Source: Hericium rajendrae (taxonomy: Eukaryota > Basidiomycota > Agaricomycetes > Russulales > Hericiaceae). From it: a DNA stretch of 64,000 bases. The notes below the pieces were generated by a model. That model was not told the origin of the DNA and ran no database searches. It was given only the letters and a program-made list of their open reading frames with translations. Both the position numbers and the translations under genes were made by a program. The stretch lies in the NCBI GenBank assembly GCA_033439255.1, contig CM065878.1:4836001-4900000 (forward strand), read 5' to 3'. Below are positions 34,092-46,600 of the stretch, piece by piece (the first letter of the stretch is position 1; each line of letters starts with the position of its first letter).

Positions 34092-35360
34092 ATGCTCCAA
34101 CGCATCATGGCCTGGTTCGATTCTCTTCTTAATCCTGCTCCCGAACTTCGCCGGCCTGCTCCCACCGAGAATCTCCCTCCTCTCTTCCTAGCAGTCCATC
34201 ACGATTCCCTGCGAAGCGTCACTACCGAGAGACTCAATTTTTACCTCGGAGGGAATCTCATCACTGCCAACCCCAGATACCGTCTAACGGTTCTCGACGG
34301 GCCAGAGCCACCTGACCCTCGACGAATTCTTGAAGGTATGCAGGACATCGCCGACCAGATATCCATCGCTGCACGTCGTCAGGAGCAGGAGATCGAGACC
34401 GAACTCATCTTCAATGACCGTTCTTTTGTAACGTTGACTGATACGGATGTAGGGGACCTCCGACTGGAGGTAGAAAGGCACGAGAATGACGACATCCCCA
34501 ACATCATGGCCGCTGCATTCCCTGCCACGCTCTCTGCTGCCCAATTCCCTCCTTCCATTCTGGCTGCTCCGAGCGCTCCCGCATTAGTTCCACCCCGCCT
34601 ACGCCAACACTTCCTGAGATCAGTGCCGACCCGACATTCCGTGCCCCGGTATCATCACCGTTATTCCCGAAGGGCCCTTCGGCCACATCTATGCTCGACA
34701 GTTCCATCAGTGCACCGGCTACGTCTGGGCCCCCTCCTCTGTTGATCTCCCTTTTAACTTCATGACCGTCCGGCTCATCACTGGAAACCTGCACTTCCCC
34801 TGGATCTCAGTCGTTAAGCCGACGATGCCCATTCGCAAAGGCCAGTTCATCTTGTTGATCTCGGACATCGAAGGATCCTGCGCCTATGGCGCTATCAAGG
34901 AACTCCTCTCGGTGACGGATACCTGGGCCGTTTGGAGAGTAAGACGTATGAAGGTTGTGGACGATCTCGGGCCTGATTGGGGGGAGGAGCCGGCCAGCCC
35001 TGATCCCGATTCCACTTATGGATCTGGGTGCATCATCATGGTCGTGCCACGTCATTGGTGCATCGGAGAAGGAAGAGAGAGGCAGAGGCTTACCAGAGAT
35101 GGGGCAGAGGCAAAGGATCGGCTCAAGCCTTACGATCCACTGGATCTTTTCCACTGCGTATACGAGGCCTCCACATATGCGACATCCTACAGCGGCCACT
35201 GCGAGCCTGCAGTCTTTGATCACATGCGCAAGGCCTGCCAGATCAAGAAGATCGCCATCGAGGCTGGAACCGCGAGGATGGATGTCGATGTAAAGGAGTG
35301 GGTTCGGAACGAGCCTCCTCAGGCCGAGTTTCATCCGACCATAGGAGACCCTTACGCCTA
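34092..35360 (+). pseudogene. LTR-borne (U3) gene of E2, 5' LTR copy (fossil)
   Basis: Coding-like region related to the 456-residue LTR protein of E1. It shares PWISVVKPT, SDIEGSCAYGAIKELL, WRVRRM, VPRHW and LKPYDP in the same order, preceded by a Pro-rich linker. Not cleanly open in this copy. Function unknown; a KOW/SH3-like module in the middle is inferred. Confidence 0.6.
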
Positions 35361-35465
35361 AAAGGGACTGGTCATGTTCTTTGTCGTATGTTTCCTGCAC
35401 TTTGTCTTCGTCATGATGCTACATCACCTATGTTCTCTCATTTTCCTCTTGATTTGTTTGGTCTC

Positions 35466-35670
35466 TGACTCATACGTCTGAGCGTTGACTCATTATGACT
35501 CTTACCTTCGTTTGACTCTTCCTGACTCACTATCCTGACCGACTCATCTCCTAGTCACCTACTTCGACTCACCCTTACTATACATGACTAGGAATGACTC
35601 ACTCGTTTCATCTATCCTTTTTGATACATTTCTTACCCGCGCAGCCATAGGAGCTCTTAGGGTATATAAA
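35466..35670 (+). promoter_or_regulatory. E2 U3 enhancer of TGACTCA repeats plus TATA box
   Basis: Within 136 bp (35466-35601) there are four TGACTCA, two CGACTCA and two TGACTCT words, then TATATAAA at 35663-35670. TGACTCA is the consensus site of Gcn4/AP-1 bZIP factors. The 3' LTR repeats the cluster at 55213-55348 with TATA at 55410-55417. Confidence 0.65.
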
Positions 35671-35925
35671 GGCTGTTCCTGTAACACCAAATTCAAGTAT
35701 CTTTGCCCCCAGTTTGTACGTCAGAATCCTCTAAGGTTCTTTTCTACAATCAAATCCTGGTCAAGTTGCTTCACAAGCACTTTCAATCCACGTTATTCTA
35801 CGAATTCACGTTGACGTCCAATCCACGAAGATACAAATCCAAGCAGTTATCATTCCACGTATACGCACGTCCAGTCCGATCATCAATATTCACGTCCTAC
35901 GAGTCATCGTACTTTTGATCATTGT

Positions 35926-36348
35926 TGTCAAGACTTGGTCGTAGACAGCAGAGAACCACCCAAGTCACCAGCGATGATGGGAGCGAGAGAGCAGAGAGCG
36001 ACTAGCAGCGCAGTGACCTGTATTGGAGGTACAGTACGGTACAGACGAAATGGACAATCTAGGGAAATAGGCGAGCGACAGGGAGCCTATAAGTACTGGG
36101 ACGACAATGGAAAAAGAACAATGGACACCATAACGGGTCGAACAATAGAGTGAGAACAATGGTGGCCAAAAGGAGAACAATGGGAGGGAGAACAATAGGA
36201 TGTCCCAAAGGGGAACAAGGGCATGGGTGAAGGATAGCCCCAGGTCATGTGAGGAAGTGAACATGTGATGGGGCTGCTGGAACACATGACCGACGCGATG
36301 CCTTGATGGCAGAGAAGAAGGCGGAGAGAAATGGAGCGATCCGTGACA
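35926..36348 (-). repeat. E3 3' LTR
   Basis: 423 bp, in element sense TGTCACGG to CTTGACA. Same length as its partner and identical as far as I could read. In element sense its start is preceded by the purine-rich tract AGAGAGGGGGTGA. Confidence 0.9.
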
Positions 36349-36359
36349 TCACCCCCTCT

Positions 36360-39300
36360 CTAAGACGCACTTTCGCCTGGAGTGCGTGATGAGCATGGAC
36401 GGGGTCGAGGTAGATGAGTCCACGAAGATTGGGAGCCTTGAGTGCATGCGGATGGCGGGTGTAGAAGTCGGTGATTGCACCATGGGCATTGGAAAGGGAG
36501 GTACGTGAAAGCCACTGATTTTCCGAATCAGGGTAGCCTGCCCATTTGACGAGATATTCAATGCCGCGTTTGTTCCGGGTGAGACGAGCATCGAGGACAG
36601 ACTCAACTTCGTACTCTTCCTCGCCCTCCACAAGGTCAGGTGGTGGTGCTGGGAAGTTGGGACCATGAGCGTCGGTTTCCTTGTAAGGGGACAACAGGGA
36701 CGTGTGGAACACCGGGTGGATACGCCAGGTGGGCGGTAACTTCAGTCGATAAGAGACTGGGCCCAGGACGTCAGTGATTTCGAAAGGTCCCAGGCGTCGA
36801 TCAGCAAGCTTAGCTTTGGGTCGCGTGGTTTTGATGTTTTTGCCATCGAGCCAGACCTTGTCACCAACCTGGAAGTGGATGGTGTCGTGCATATGGTCCT
36901 GGTTGTTGCGCTTCATGAGATCAGCAGCTGTTTGAAGGCTGGCCTGGACCTCAGTGCGAAGTTGTTCGAGGTGACGGAAACGATCCTCAACGGCGGGTGT
37001 AGATGATGTGGGGTTGACAGTGGGGATGGCAGTGGGAATATAGCCGAGGAGCATTTCAAATGGAGCTCGGTTAGTGGCGCTGTGGATACGGTGGTTGTGC
37101 GAGAACTCAGCATAAGGGAGCCATTGGACCCAATCATCCTGACGGTAGTTGCAGAAGGTACGAAGGAACTGCTCGAGTTCTTGATTGACGCGTTCTGACT
37201 CGCCGTCGGTCTGTGGATGATAGGCGGTGCTGAGGGAGGACTTGATACCAAGTTTGTCAAAGACGCCACGCATGACTTTGCCTGCATACTGTGGGCCACG
37301 ATCAGAGATGAGGCGTTCCCAGAGGCCGTAGTTCCGATAAATCCTGTCAAAAAGGATGTCGACTGTGCCATCACTGGTAATGGTCTCTTTACAAGGAGTG
37401 AAGGAGACGTGCTTTGTAAAACGGTCAACGACCACATTGATGGAGTCATAGCCTTGGCATTCTGGGAGTTTGACGATGAAGTCCGAGGTAATGTCTTGGA
37501 AGGGACGGGTAGGGATGGCATTGGGAATGGTTTCAACATGAGAGCGGTGATTTTGAACCTTGGTGGCCTGGCAGGTAGCACAGCCATCAACATAATCACG
37601 AACAAAGACAGACATACCGGGCCACCAGTAGTTGCGACTGAGGAGCTCATAGGTCTTGTAGCGTCCTGGGTGACCAGCCATGGGGGTGTCATGATGCAGC
37701 TTGACGATGTCCCGACGAAGGTCCTTGTCAGCAGGGATGTAGACTTTGCCACGAAAGAGGATGAGGCCATCCTCGTAGTTCCATTCTTGGAGGTTCTTGA
37801 CGAGGGAGCGAGGACCATTGTTCAGGATCACATCAAGGGCTTGAACAACCTCAATGTCCTTGGTCTTGGCATTGCGAATGCGTTGGCGAAGATCAGCATT
37901 GCCAATGGACTTGACAGCAGCTGGACGTGTAGCACAGATCTGGAAGTACTTGGGGTCGAGGAGGACACGATCGGAGTTGTCGTCGTCCACCCCCTCTCTA
38001 TGGTCAGGTCGTCTCGACATGGCATCTGGCCGGTGATGAATACCGGGTTTGTGGATCAGGGTGAAGTCGAAACGAGTGAGGAAGAGAGCCCAGCGAGCTT
38101 GACGACGACTCAGCTTTTGGGCAGACTTGAAGTATTCCAGGTTCTTATGGTCGGTCCAGATCTCCACAGTATGGGGAGAACCTTCCAGGTAGTGGCGCCA
38201 GGCTTCGAGGGCGCGGATGATGGCCAGGAGTTCCTTGTCATAGATGTCATAGTTGCGTTCGGGGGCGGTAAAGGCCTTGGAGATGTAAGCAACAGGGTGC
38301 CATTGCTCATCCTCCCCACGCTGGGATAGGATACCTCCTGTAGCATAGTCTGAGGCATCGACCTCAACCAGGTAGGGTTTGGACGGGTCAGGCATGATAA
38401 GGACTGGGGACGAGGTGAACGCAGCTTTAAGAGCCTCAAAGGCATGTTGACATTCAGCAGACCAGGCCCAAGGATGGTCTTTCTTGGTAAGGTCAAACAT
38501 GGGACGAGCGACTTTGGAGAAGTCCTGGATAAAGCGTCGATAGAAGTTGCCAAAGCCAACAAAGGACTGGACGTCCTTGACGTTACGAGGGGCAGGCCAT
38601 TCAGCAATGCCTGCAACCTTGACGGGGTCCATGGCGAGCGTGTTATGGGAGACGATGAGACCAAGGAACTCAACTGAGGGCTGCTCGAACGAGCACTTCT
38701 CTGGTTTAAGGAAGAGGTCATTGTCCTGGAGGCGTTGGAGGACCTTGCGCACAAGGTCGCGATGTTCTTCGAGGGTTTCGGTGAAAATGAGGATATCGTC
38801 CATGTAGATGACGACTTTGCCCGTATCGATGAGATCCTTGAAAAGTTCATTCATCATTCCTTGGAACGTGGCAGGGGAGTTGGTAAGACCAAAAAACATC
38901 ACCAGGGGTTCAAAGAGACCGCGGTTGGTTTTGAAGGCGGCTTTCCATTCATCGCCCTCCTTGATGCGAACGTTGTTGTAACCCCAACGAACGTCCATCT
39001 TGGAGAAGACTCTGGCACCCTTGAGCTTGTCAACGAGTTCAGAGATGAGGGGCAGGGGATATTCATTCTTGATGGTGCCTTTGTTGAGGGTGCGATAGTC
39101 CTGGACGGGGCGTAGTTTTCCATCTTTTTTCTTGATAAAGAAGAAGGGACTCGCCATAGGGGATTTGGAAGGACGGATGTAGCCTTTCTTGACCTGGTCA
39201 TCAAGGAATGAATCGAGGTCCTCCTGCTCAGTAGGAGCCATGGGATAGACCTTGCATGAACGGGGTTCAAAACCATCTTTCAGGTCAATGGCGTGATCCC

Positions 39301-39720
39301 AAGGGCGACGTTCGGGGAGGCGATGGGAGGATTCCTCGTCGAAGACAGGTTGGAAATCCTGATACTGAGGGGGAACCATCTCAGCAAAGGACTTCTCTGC
39401 AACACGAGTGGCCACACGCTCCGCCAGTTTCTGAGCATTGGTGAAAGAGCGACGGATACGGATGGTGTGTTGATAGTCAGGGTCGTCGTCTGGTGGGGGT
39501 GGTGTGTCCCAGTCAGGGAGAACACCAGCTAGACGAAGGCCCTCTTCAACCCAGTCATCATTGACATTAGGTCGGGGGTCATCGTCCTCGGTGAATAGAT
39601 GTGCAGGGACTTTGGACAGGTGGATGCGGCGAAGGCGGACACCTTGGACTCGGCGAGCGGGGATCACGTATTTGGGAAGTGGAGCAGCGACAAATGGTGG
39701 GGGCAGTGGGAGCAATGGAG
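36360..39720 (-). pseudogene. E3 RT, RNase H, integrase and chromodomain region (fossil)
   Basis: Reverse transcriptase with VVIYMDDILIF. RNase H with VEVDASDYATGGILSQRGE. Integrase zinc-binding GHPGRYKTYELL with CATCQ, catalytic LISDRGPQYAG and HPQTDGESERVNQ. A GPF motif (RRLGPFEITDVLGP) and a chromodomain near the C-terminus (EYEVESVLDARL, EYLVKWAGYPDSENQW) follow. The chromodomain places it among the chromoviruses, unlike E1 and E2. One long open frame. Confidence 0.9.
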
Positions 39721-41363
39721 GGGGCAAGGTGGGGGGAGCAGTACTGCAGCAGCGCTGAGGACTGGTGGACGAGGGGCTGAGTGGCGGCGTTCAGTGCGAG
39801 TGGACAGGTTCTTGACCGGGGGTTTATTCAGAGTGCAAGAGGGAGGGCAGCGAGTCATGTCGACACGACGAGAGACCCAATCAATTTCAGGGTTGTGTTC
39901 CTGTAACCAATCAGTCCCAAGGATAATGTCATAGTCGCCAATGTCAACGAGATAGAACTCAGCTGTCTCCTCATGGAAGGACGTCGAGTCCTTGGCGTAA
40001 ATGCGGATGTTCTGGTTGACTGAATAGCGGACCCAGCCCATGATGTTTTCGGAGTTGTCCACATTGCGAACGGGAAAGGGTTTAGGGAGTTTCTTGAGGG
40101 GGAACTGGTGTTTCTTGGCAAACTCGGGGTGCATAATGATGCCTTCTGCACCACTATCGAGAAGTGCCTCAGCGTCGATTTGTTTCTTGATCGGGGTAGT
40201 GATAATCTTGGCCTGGAGCGTAATGGATGGTGTCTGACGGTTGGGCGTGATAGCGGACATGCGCAAAGACGATGGATACGATTGCTCACAGGGGTCGGAT
40301 AGTACAGAGAAGCGATTCGACGGATCAAAGAAATGTTTCTTGCCACCCACGGACGACGTGACCGGGGGGCGCTTTAAAAACCCTCAACCATATCCTTTAA
40401 TGCAGCCTTTGCCTCTTCCCTCTCTTCCTCGCTCAAGTCCTTCAATTGCGACGATAAGTCGGCGATGGACCTGGTGATGGCGGGGACAGCGAGGGCGGCG
40501 GCTGCATCTTCTGGAGCTACTCCCGGGGCAGAGCCGGTTTCTAGCGCTCGGACACGAGGGATTGGGGCACGGGGGTTGGAGTCGGCATTGAGGGGGCAGT
40601 CGCGGAAGCCATGGCCCTTCTGGCGGCAGCGGAAGCAACCACCCTCACGCCTGAGACGCTCACGGTCAGGCTCCGAGAGTTTGGGCAGTGGGGCACTTGT
40701 AGCAGCAACTGTGCGGGATCGGCCAGTAGATGTGGACTGAGGGGAGCGAGTGCTCACCGGGGTGCGCCCAGTTGTAGGGCGGGGACTCTGGAACCGGGTG
40801 CGCATGAGGTAGGCAGCATTCCTGTCACGGGCCCTCGCCTTCCACTCATCCAGGGTGGTGGGCGTGGGGTAGCTGCGCTGGCAATCATCCCGCAAAGCGC
40901 TGTTGAGGCCACGCAGGAACCAATCGATCAGGGCCACATCGTTGTAGCCGGTGCGAGGAGCGAAGGACTCGAACTCGGTGATGTAGTCGACTACCGGGCG
41001 CGTACCCATCTGGAGGGTCTGGATGGCATGGGAGGCGTCCTTGGAGTCGTCAAGGGGGGAGAAGTCCAAATTGAAGCGAGTTCGAAGGGCAGCGAGGTTG
41101 GCGTAGCGAGGGACGTGGGCTGGAGATGTGTTTGCAGCCACAAGATCGTCATCCTCAAGGATCTCCTCGACACGCTGGGTGGCCCACTGGCCGGCAATAG
41201 GGCCCTGGCAGAGGTCGAGGAAGAGGGAGATCTGGGCGGTATCATCTTTATACCGGGTAGAGTTGGCGCGAAGGAATAAGCGAATACGCAACTGGAACTC
41301 CTTGGACTTGGAACGATCTCCCTCAAAGGGAGCAGGTTTGATGCCAATCTCGGGGTTGGACAT
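39664..41363 (-). pseudogene. E3 gag and protease region (fossil)
   Basis: Gag with FEGDRSKSKEFQLRIRLFL, a capsid-like helical core and a CCHC zinc knuckle CFRCRQKGHGFRDC. A retropepsin-type segment with LLDSGAEGIIMH and IILGTDWL follows. The frame relation between the parts is not simple and could reflect damage or frameshifting used by the family. Confidence 0.8.
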
Positions 41364-42588
41364 GTCGTCGGGTGGCTGAACAGGGGGAGCTGGGGCGATG
41401 ATCGGTTTGACGTTGACGGTGGATGTGGATGTAACAGTGGTAACAGGTGGAGCGGGTGAGGGGATTGGTATCGGGGTTGGGATGCGAGGGGGTAGCGGTG
41501 AGCGGAGGACTGCGAGCCGGGTAACTCGCTCTTGCTCGCGGGCTTCTAGGACTTGGTGAGAGAGAGCGAGTTCAGGTTCAGTGATGAAAACGCTACTGGC
41601 CTGCCAAAACCACTGATCTCTTCCTTCTACTAGGTTTGGTCTCCAGCCAACGACTAGGCGTCGAGAGTTGGAACGGTATGCGTAGTACTTCCTGGTAACG
41701 GCGTTGAAGATGATACCTGTTGGTACAAAGAGGGGTTCGGTGCGTGCAGGAGGGGAGTCGATACTAGGAGGGGCGACGGTGGGGAGTGGTGGAGTGGCTG
41801 GGTGTAGGCGGTGGTGTTCTTCTCTGGCAACGTCGAAGTCGACGAGTTCGAGGTAGGGGAAGTCTTCACGCTCAGTGAAGTACCACTGGCGGATAGCAGC
41901 GTCTTGGTGAGAAAAGTGGATCCGGGCGATGCCAGCAAGGGTGTAAATGTGGTAGTCCCCAAGTGACTCGAAGATCCCGAGTGGGAAGGGTGCAGTGGTC
42001 TGGAAGCGGGGGTCGGTGGAATCAATGGTGACAACCTACAGGAAGTCTGCCGCAACTGGACGACGTCCAAGGGCACGAGGGTACAAGGTGGTGGAGTACG
42101 GGGTTCTGAGGAATCGGTGGCCGAGGCGTTCTCTGGCCCACACAGGCTCAGGCGAGGGTTCTGGGGTGAAGAAACCTAGTGTGCAAAAGGGGAATGAGGT
42201 CGATGGCAGGATGATCGCAGGGGATCCTCGGTTGGGTTGGCGACAGTGGTAGGCGATGTCCGAGGCACCAAACGTGAATTCTTGCAAGTCGACGTCAAAA
42301 GCAACTCGAATTCGAACGTATAAGGCAATGGAGATAGCACCTGCACGTGGTTTCCACGATCTCAATCGAAACCAAACTCCTTCGGCTTCCCAACGCTTCA
42401 CAGCACAATAGCGGAGGAGGGGAATGAGTGCACTGCCCTCGATGGTGTTGGCGATGGGGAAGGGGAGATGAGGTTGATGGAATGGATGTCGAGATTCGGT
42501 GAAGATGTCGGCGGTGAAGGGTTCAAAGAAGAGAGGTATGATGGGCGATAGTAGGGAGGTGAGGCGGGTGTATGAGAGATTGTCCAGG

Positions 42589-43011
42589 TGTCAAGACTTG
42601 GTCGTAGACAGCAGAGAACCACCCAAGTCACCAGCGATGATGGGAGCGAGAGAGCAGAGAGCGACTAGCAGCGCAGTGACCTGTATTGGAGGTACAGTAC
42701 GGTACAGACGAAATGGACAATCTAGGGAAATAGGCGAGCGACAGGGAGCCTATAAGTACTGGGACGACAATGGAAAAAGAACAATGGACACCATAACGGG
42801 TCGAACAATAGAGTGAGAACAATGGTGGCCAAAAGGAGAACAATGGGAGGGAGAACAATAGGATGTCCCAAAGGGGAACAAGGGCATGGGTGAAGGATAG
42901 CCCCAGGTCATGTGAGGAAGTGAACATGTGATGGGGCTGCTGGAACACATGACCGACGCGATGCCTTGATGGCAGAGAAGAAGGCGGAGAGAAATGGAGC
43001 GATCCGTGACA
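42589..43011 (-). repeat. E3 5' LTR
   Basis: 423 bp partner of 35926-36348. It is followed on the plus strand by the duplicated target ATTGT and the remainder of the E2 LTR. Confidence 0.9.
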
Positions 43012-43016
43012 ATTGT

Positions 43017-43220
43017 CCATCGAGTGACAGTGTTCTACGAGCTTCTTCATCGCATCGCATACCCTCGACCTCCGTCTCCCACAGCCATAATCCTTGGCAA
43101 GTCGGATTCACACCAGAAGTAGAAGACAAATCCATCCCTCATCGAACAACTAGGAGTTCTCGGAAAAGTTACCAGAAAACCCAGACACCCCTAGGTCGGA
43201 AACCGCTTTTCCGCGTGACA
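43017..43220 (+). repeat. E2 5' LTR, second part
   Basis: The last 204 bp of the LTR, same length as the corresponding end of the 3' LTR (55673-55876). It ends GCGTGACA, followed by TCAT and the primer-binding-like site. Confidence 0.9.
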
Positions 43221-43224
43221 TCAT

Positions 43225-43242
43225 TGGAGCCCACCGCGAGGG
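43225..43242 (+). other. E2 primer-binding-like site
   Basis: TGGAGCCCACCGCGAGGG, 4 nt after the LTR end, identical in sequence and position to E1. Confidence 0.6.
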
Positions 43243-43651
43243 AGTTGGTTTGTTCTTCTGACTGGTAAACAATTCGAAAGCCAGGAACACGGCTTCATCA
43301 TCGTTCAGCTTATACCGTGCCCCATCACCATCTGGATCTTCTGATACCGAAGTCCCGTCCAGAAGATCGACTCCGACAACACTCGCATCAGATCTCATCA
43401 GTTCTCCAAGCTCTCTAAACCCAACGTCCGGCTCAAGTGAAGCAGGAATCAGTACCCTTCCATCATCAGGATCATCACCGAGTTCGGTACCTCTGAGTAC
43501 CCTTTCAAACTCTCCACCATCTGCAGGAGCATCAATCTCACCAGTCGGGAGCCCTGCTTCTCATCCTAGTCCAGTCCAGAATCCACCCGATTTATCCCTA
43601 GTCACTCCATTACCACCATCACCTCCGCCTACACCACCAATCCTAGCCACA

Positions 43652-46600
43652 ATGAACGTGAACATCCCAGCAGGACAGGGTATCGGTCCAGCAGTGAATC
43701 CAAATATAGGAGGTGCACCTGTAGCTCCAGCAGGACAAGGAGTCCAGCCACAAGCTGGGCAAGGTGCTCAAGCTCAGGTTGGCCAGGGAATGCAACCCCA
43801 AGCAGTAGCCCCAGTACCGTCAATCTTGACTCTCCCCCTTCCAGGAACGAAGAATGCCCCGATCAAATTCAAGGGAGAGTACAATTATGTGAAGAAGTTC
43901 GTAGACCACTTCGAGCGGCTGTGCAATCAGAACAATGTTGTCCTAGATGCTGAAAAATGTGTATCTATCACTCAGTACTGTTCACGAGAAGTCACCGAGT
44001 TCATCGAGGGTCTGGAGAGTTATCGAGCGAACAATTGGAACAATCTCAAGTCTGATCTGCTCAAATATTATGACGCAGACCTATACGACCAGCGATTTAA
44101 GAAGAGGGACCTAGCAAAGTACATCAGCCAAACTAAACGTAAGAGGATGGGGAACCTAGCCTCTTGGAAGAAGTACACCCGGGGATTCGTCAAGATTGCG
44201 GGATGGCTCCTCCAGAAAAACAAAATCACGCAAGCAGAGCATGCAGCATTCTTTTGGCGAGGGATCGGACGGGAGTTTCGCAAAATAATAGAGGCGCGAT
44301 ATCTGTCTTCTCATCCAAATCACAACCGTTCCCAACCCTATGACATGCAGGCAGTCGAAGTTATCGCGGAAACCATGTTGACCCGAAATCGTTTTGATGA
44401 CATCCTTGATGAAAGTAGTGATGAGGACCCCACAGACTGGAGTGGGAGCGACGACTCAGAAGATGAAGACTCATCAGATGAAGATAACCACCTCAATGAG
44501 CACCGGCGTGGCAAGAAAGCAAGGCACAATCGCAAGAAGATGACTCCTAAAAAAAAGAGAGTCAGATACGCAGACGATGAAGAAGTGGAATACAAAGCTC
44601 CACGGTCGAACACGCTGCCTCCACCCCGACAAGCCCCAAATAATCAAGACACCATGGAAGACCTGATCCAGCAACTCAGTCAGCTCAGCATTAATGACCC
44701 TCAGTATGCAATGGTTTATTACAGGGCCTTACGGTTGGACAAGATCATAACTGAAATTATGCCACCTCCAGCAGTAAAGGGCCAGGGGGCAACTCTGAAT
44801 GCTGAGCCCAGACGGTTACCCACTCCACCTCCAAGAACCCCGTGGCCGAGAGACCCACCTCCACACATAGGAAACAATAATTCAGGAGGATCTGGGAGTA
44901 CCACATTTCCACCCAACCGCAGAAATGAGATGACTTGCTATGGATGTGGAGACCAAGGACATGGACTGAATAACTGCAGAAGGTTGGAGGAATTAATCAG
45001 CCAAGGAACATTAGCCCGTGATGCTCAGAGAAGGATCACCCATGGGAACGGAGCCTTTATTAGACGATTCCAAGATGAAACAATCATCGCAGCAGCAGCG
45101 CGAGAGCGGGCTGAACAACAAGCACCTGCGCAAAGCACACCGATCGCACGAACAAACCTGATTCAAGTGATCGAGTATGAGCGAGAATCTGACGATGAAG
45201 ATGGAGGAGTGTTTTTGATGGCAGGAGATACCGATGAGGAGGACTATTTGGCCTATCCAGTGGAACGATCCCCAAAGAGCACCTCACAAGCTCGGCGAAC
45301 CACCTTTGATGGAGTATATCCCCCAAAGAGACCTGTAACAGTGAAACCCTCTGGAAAGGCTACGGGAAGTACACCTACACCCAAGAATGTGCCTCGTACT
45401 TCTCAGGCCCCACGAATTCCAGGCGAACGAGTAGGACATCCAAGAAATGGTCCTATTACGCGAAGTTCAAGGAATGAGGAAAAGGGAAAGGCACCAGAGC
45501 CACGCACAGAACGTGAGGATGTGCCAATGGACTGGCGAGCAACCAATGTGGATTCGGACTCTGACGAAGAAGACCCATTGGACAAGAAGAGGAGAGAAAT
45601 GAAAGGAAAGCCGCTCATCCCACGCATCGAGCCGAGCCCTAGTAATCCTTCCGGACAGCAGCCCATCGATACCCAGGATCGGCTGTTTGATCCTGGAGAC
45701 GATGACCAGATCATGGAAGATGTAACTCCAGCCACTGCACAGTTGAAACGGGTCAAGCCATCAGCTAGTGCAAAAGGAGAAAATGAGAGGAGAAAGCCCG
45801 CACCTCGCAAATCCGCTATATCGGTGGATCCATCACAAGTAGTTAAACAAATGCTGCGTACGCCCATTCAGCTCTCCATTGGTGACTTGTTAGGATCCTC
45901 ATCGGAAATCCAATCTGTCTTGTCCGAAAGCATGAAAAAGCGAAATCAAACAATGAATACTACAATAATGGGAGAAGGAGCTGGTGTACATTCGCTTTTT
46001 CGGCCACCCCGAGGACCTTTGATTAAGGTACAATTTCAATATCGGGAAAAGGACATAACAGGCATCATCGACACTGGCTCTCAGCTCAATATTCTAAGTC
46101 TTGAAGCTTGGAGAAAAAAGGTCCGTTTACCCATTGACTTGAACCAGAAGATAGAGATGCACGACGCAAACGGGGGAACGGGTCAACTCATTGGCTTAGT
46201 CCGAAAAGTGCCCCTGTCTTTCGGCGAAGTAACAACTAAAGCGGACTTGTATATTGGGGAACAGGTACCATTCGAGATGCTGCTGGGAAGGCCATGGCAA
46301 AGAGGAAATTTAGTCTCGATTGATGAACGAGAAGACGGGACTTACCTCGTACAGAAAGATCCCGAGCAGCCCGACCGAGCCCTATGGGAAGTGCTAGTCG
46401 AAGAAGAAACAGCGCACTTTGGACCATTTTTGGTGGAGGCAAGTGACCCTCGAGAAAACACAGACGTTAGGACCTACTTTGCGAGCATCGGGGGATCAAC
46501 GTACCCTGTTGTTGGTGAAACAACTCGAACTCGACTTTGGAACGATGAAGACGAAGCTCTGAATGCAGAGGTCATGGTCACTGAAAGTGATGGTACCGTC

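Larger units (their letters stand above)
33905..35925 (+). repeat. E2 5' LTR, first part
   Basis: Most of U3, a TATA box (TATATAAA, 35663-35670) and part of the leader. The E3 insertion site follows, at the duplicated target ATTGT (35921-35925 and 43012-43016). The rest of this LTR is 43017-43220. Confidence 0.9.
35926..43011 (-). mobile_element. E3: Ty3/Gypsy chromovirus nested in E2's 5' LTR
   Basis: 7,086 bp on the minus strand with 423-bp LTRs (35926-36348 and 42589-43011), apparently identical. The 5-bp target duplication ATTGT is confirmed by the uninterrupted 3' LTR of E2. A classic polypurine tract (AGAGAGGGGGTGA) adjoins the 3' LTR, and a primer-binding-like TGGACAATCTC lies near the other LTR. 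Parts in minus-strand order: a leader/gag N-terminal region (about 42.4-41.4 kb), gag, protease, pol with chromodomain. It looks nearly whole, with one or two apparent frame changes between gag, protease and RT. Younger than E2. Confidence 0.93.

Noticed and set aside
37217-38329. 370-codon plus-strand frame inside E3
   Set aside because: Antisense to the conserved pol; long only because of strand-biased composition.
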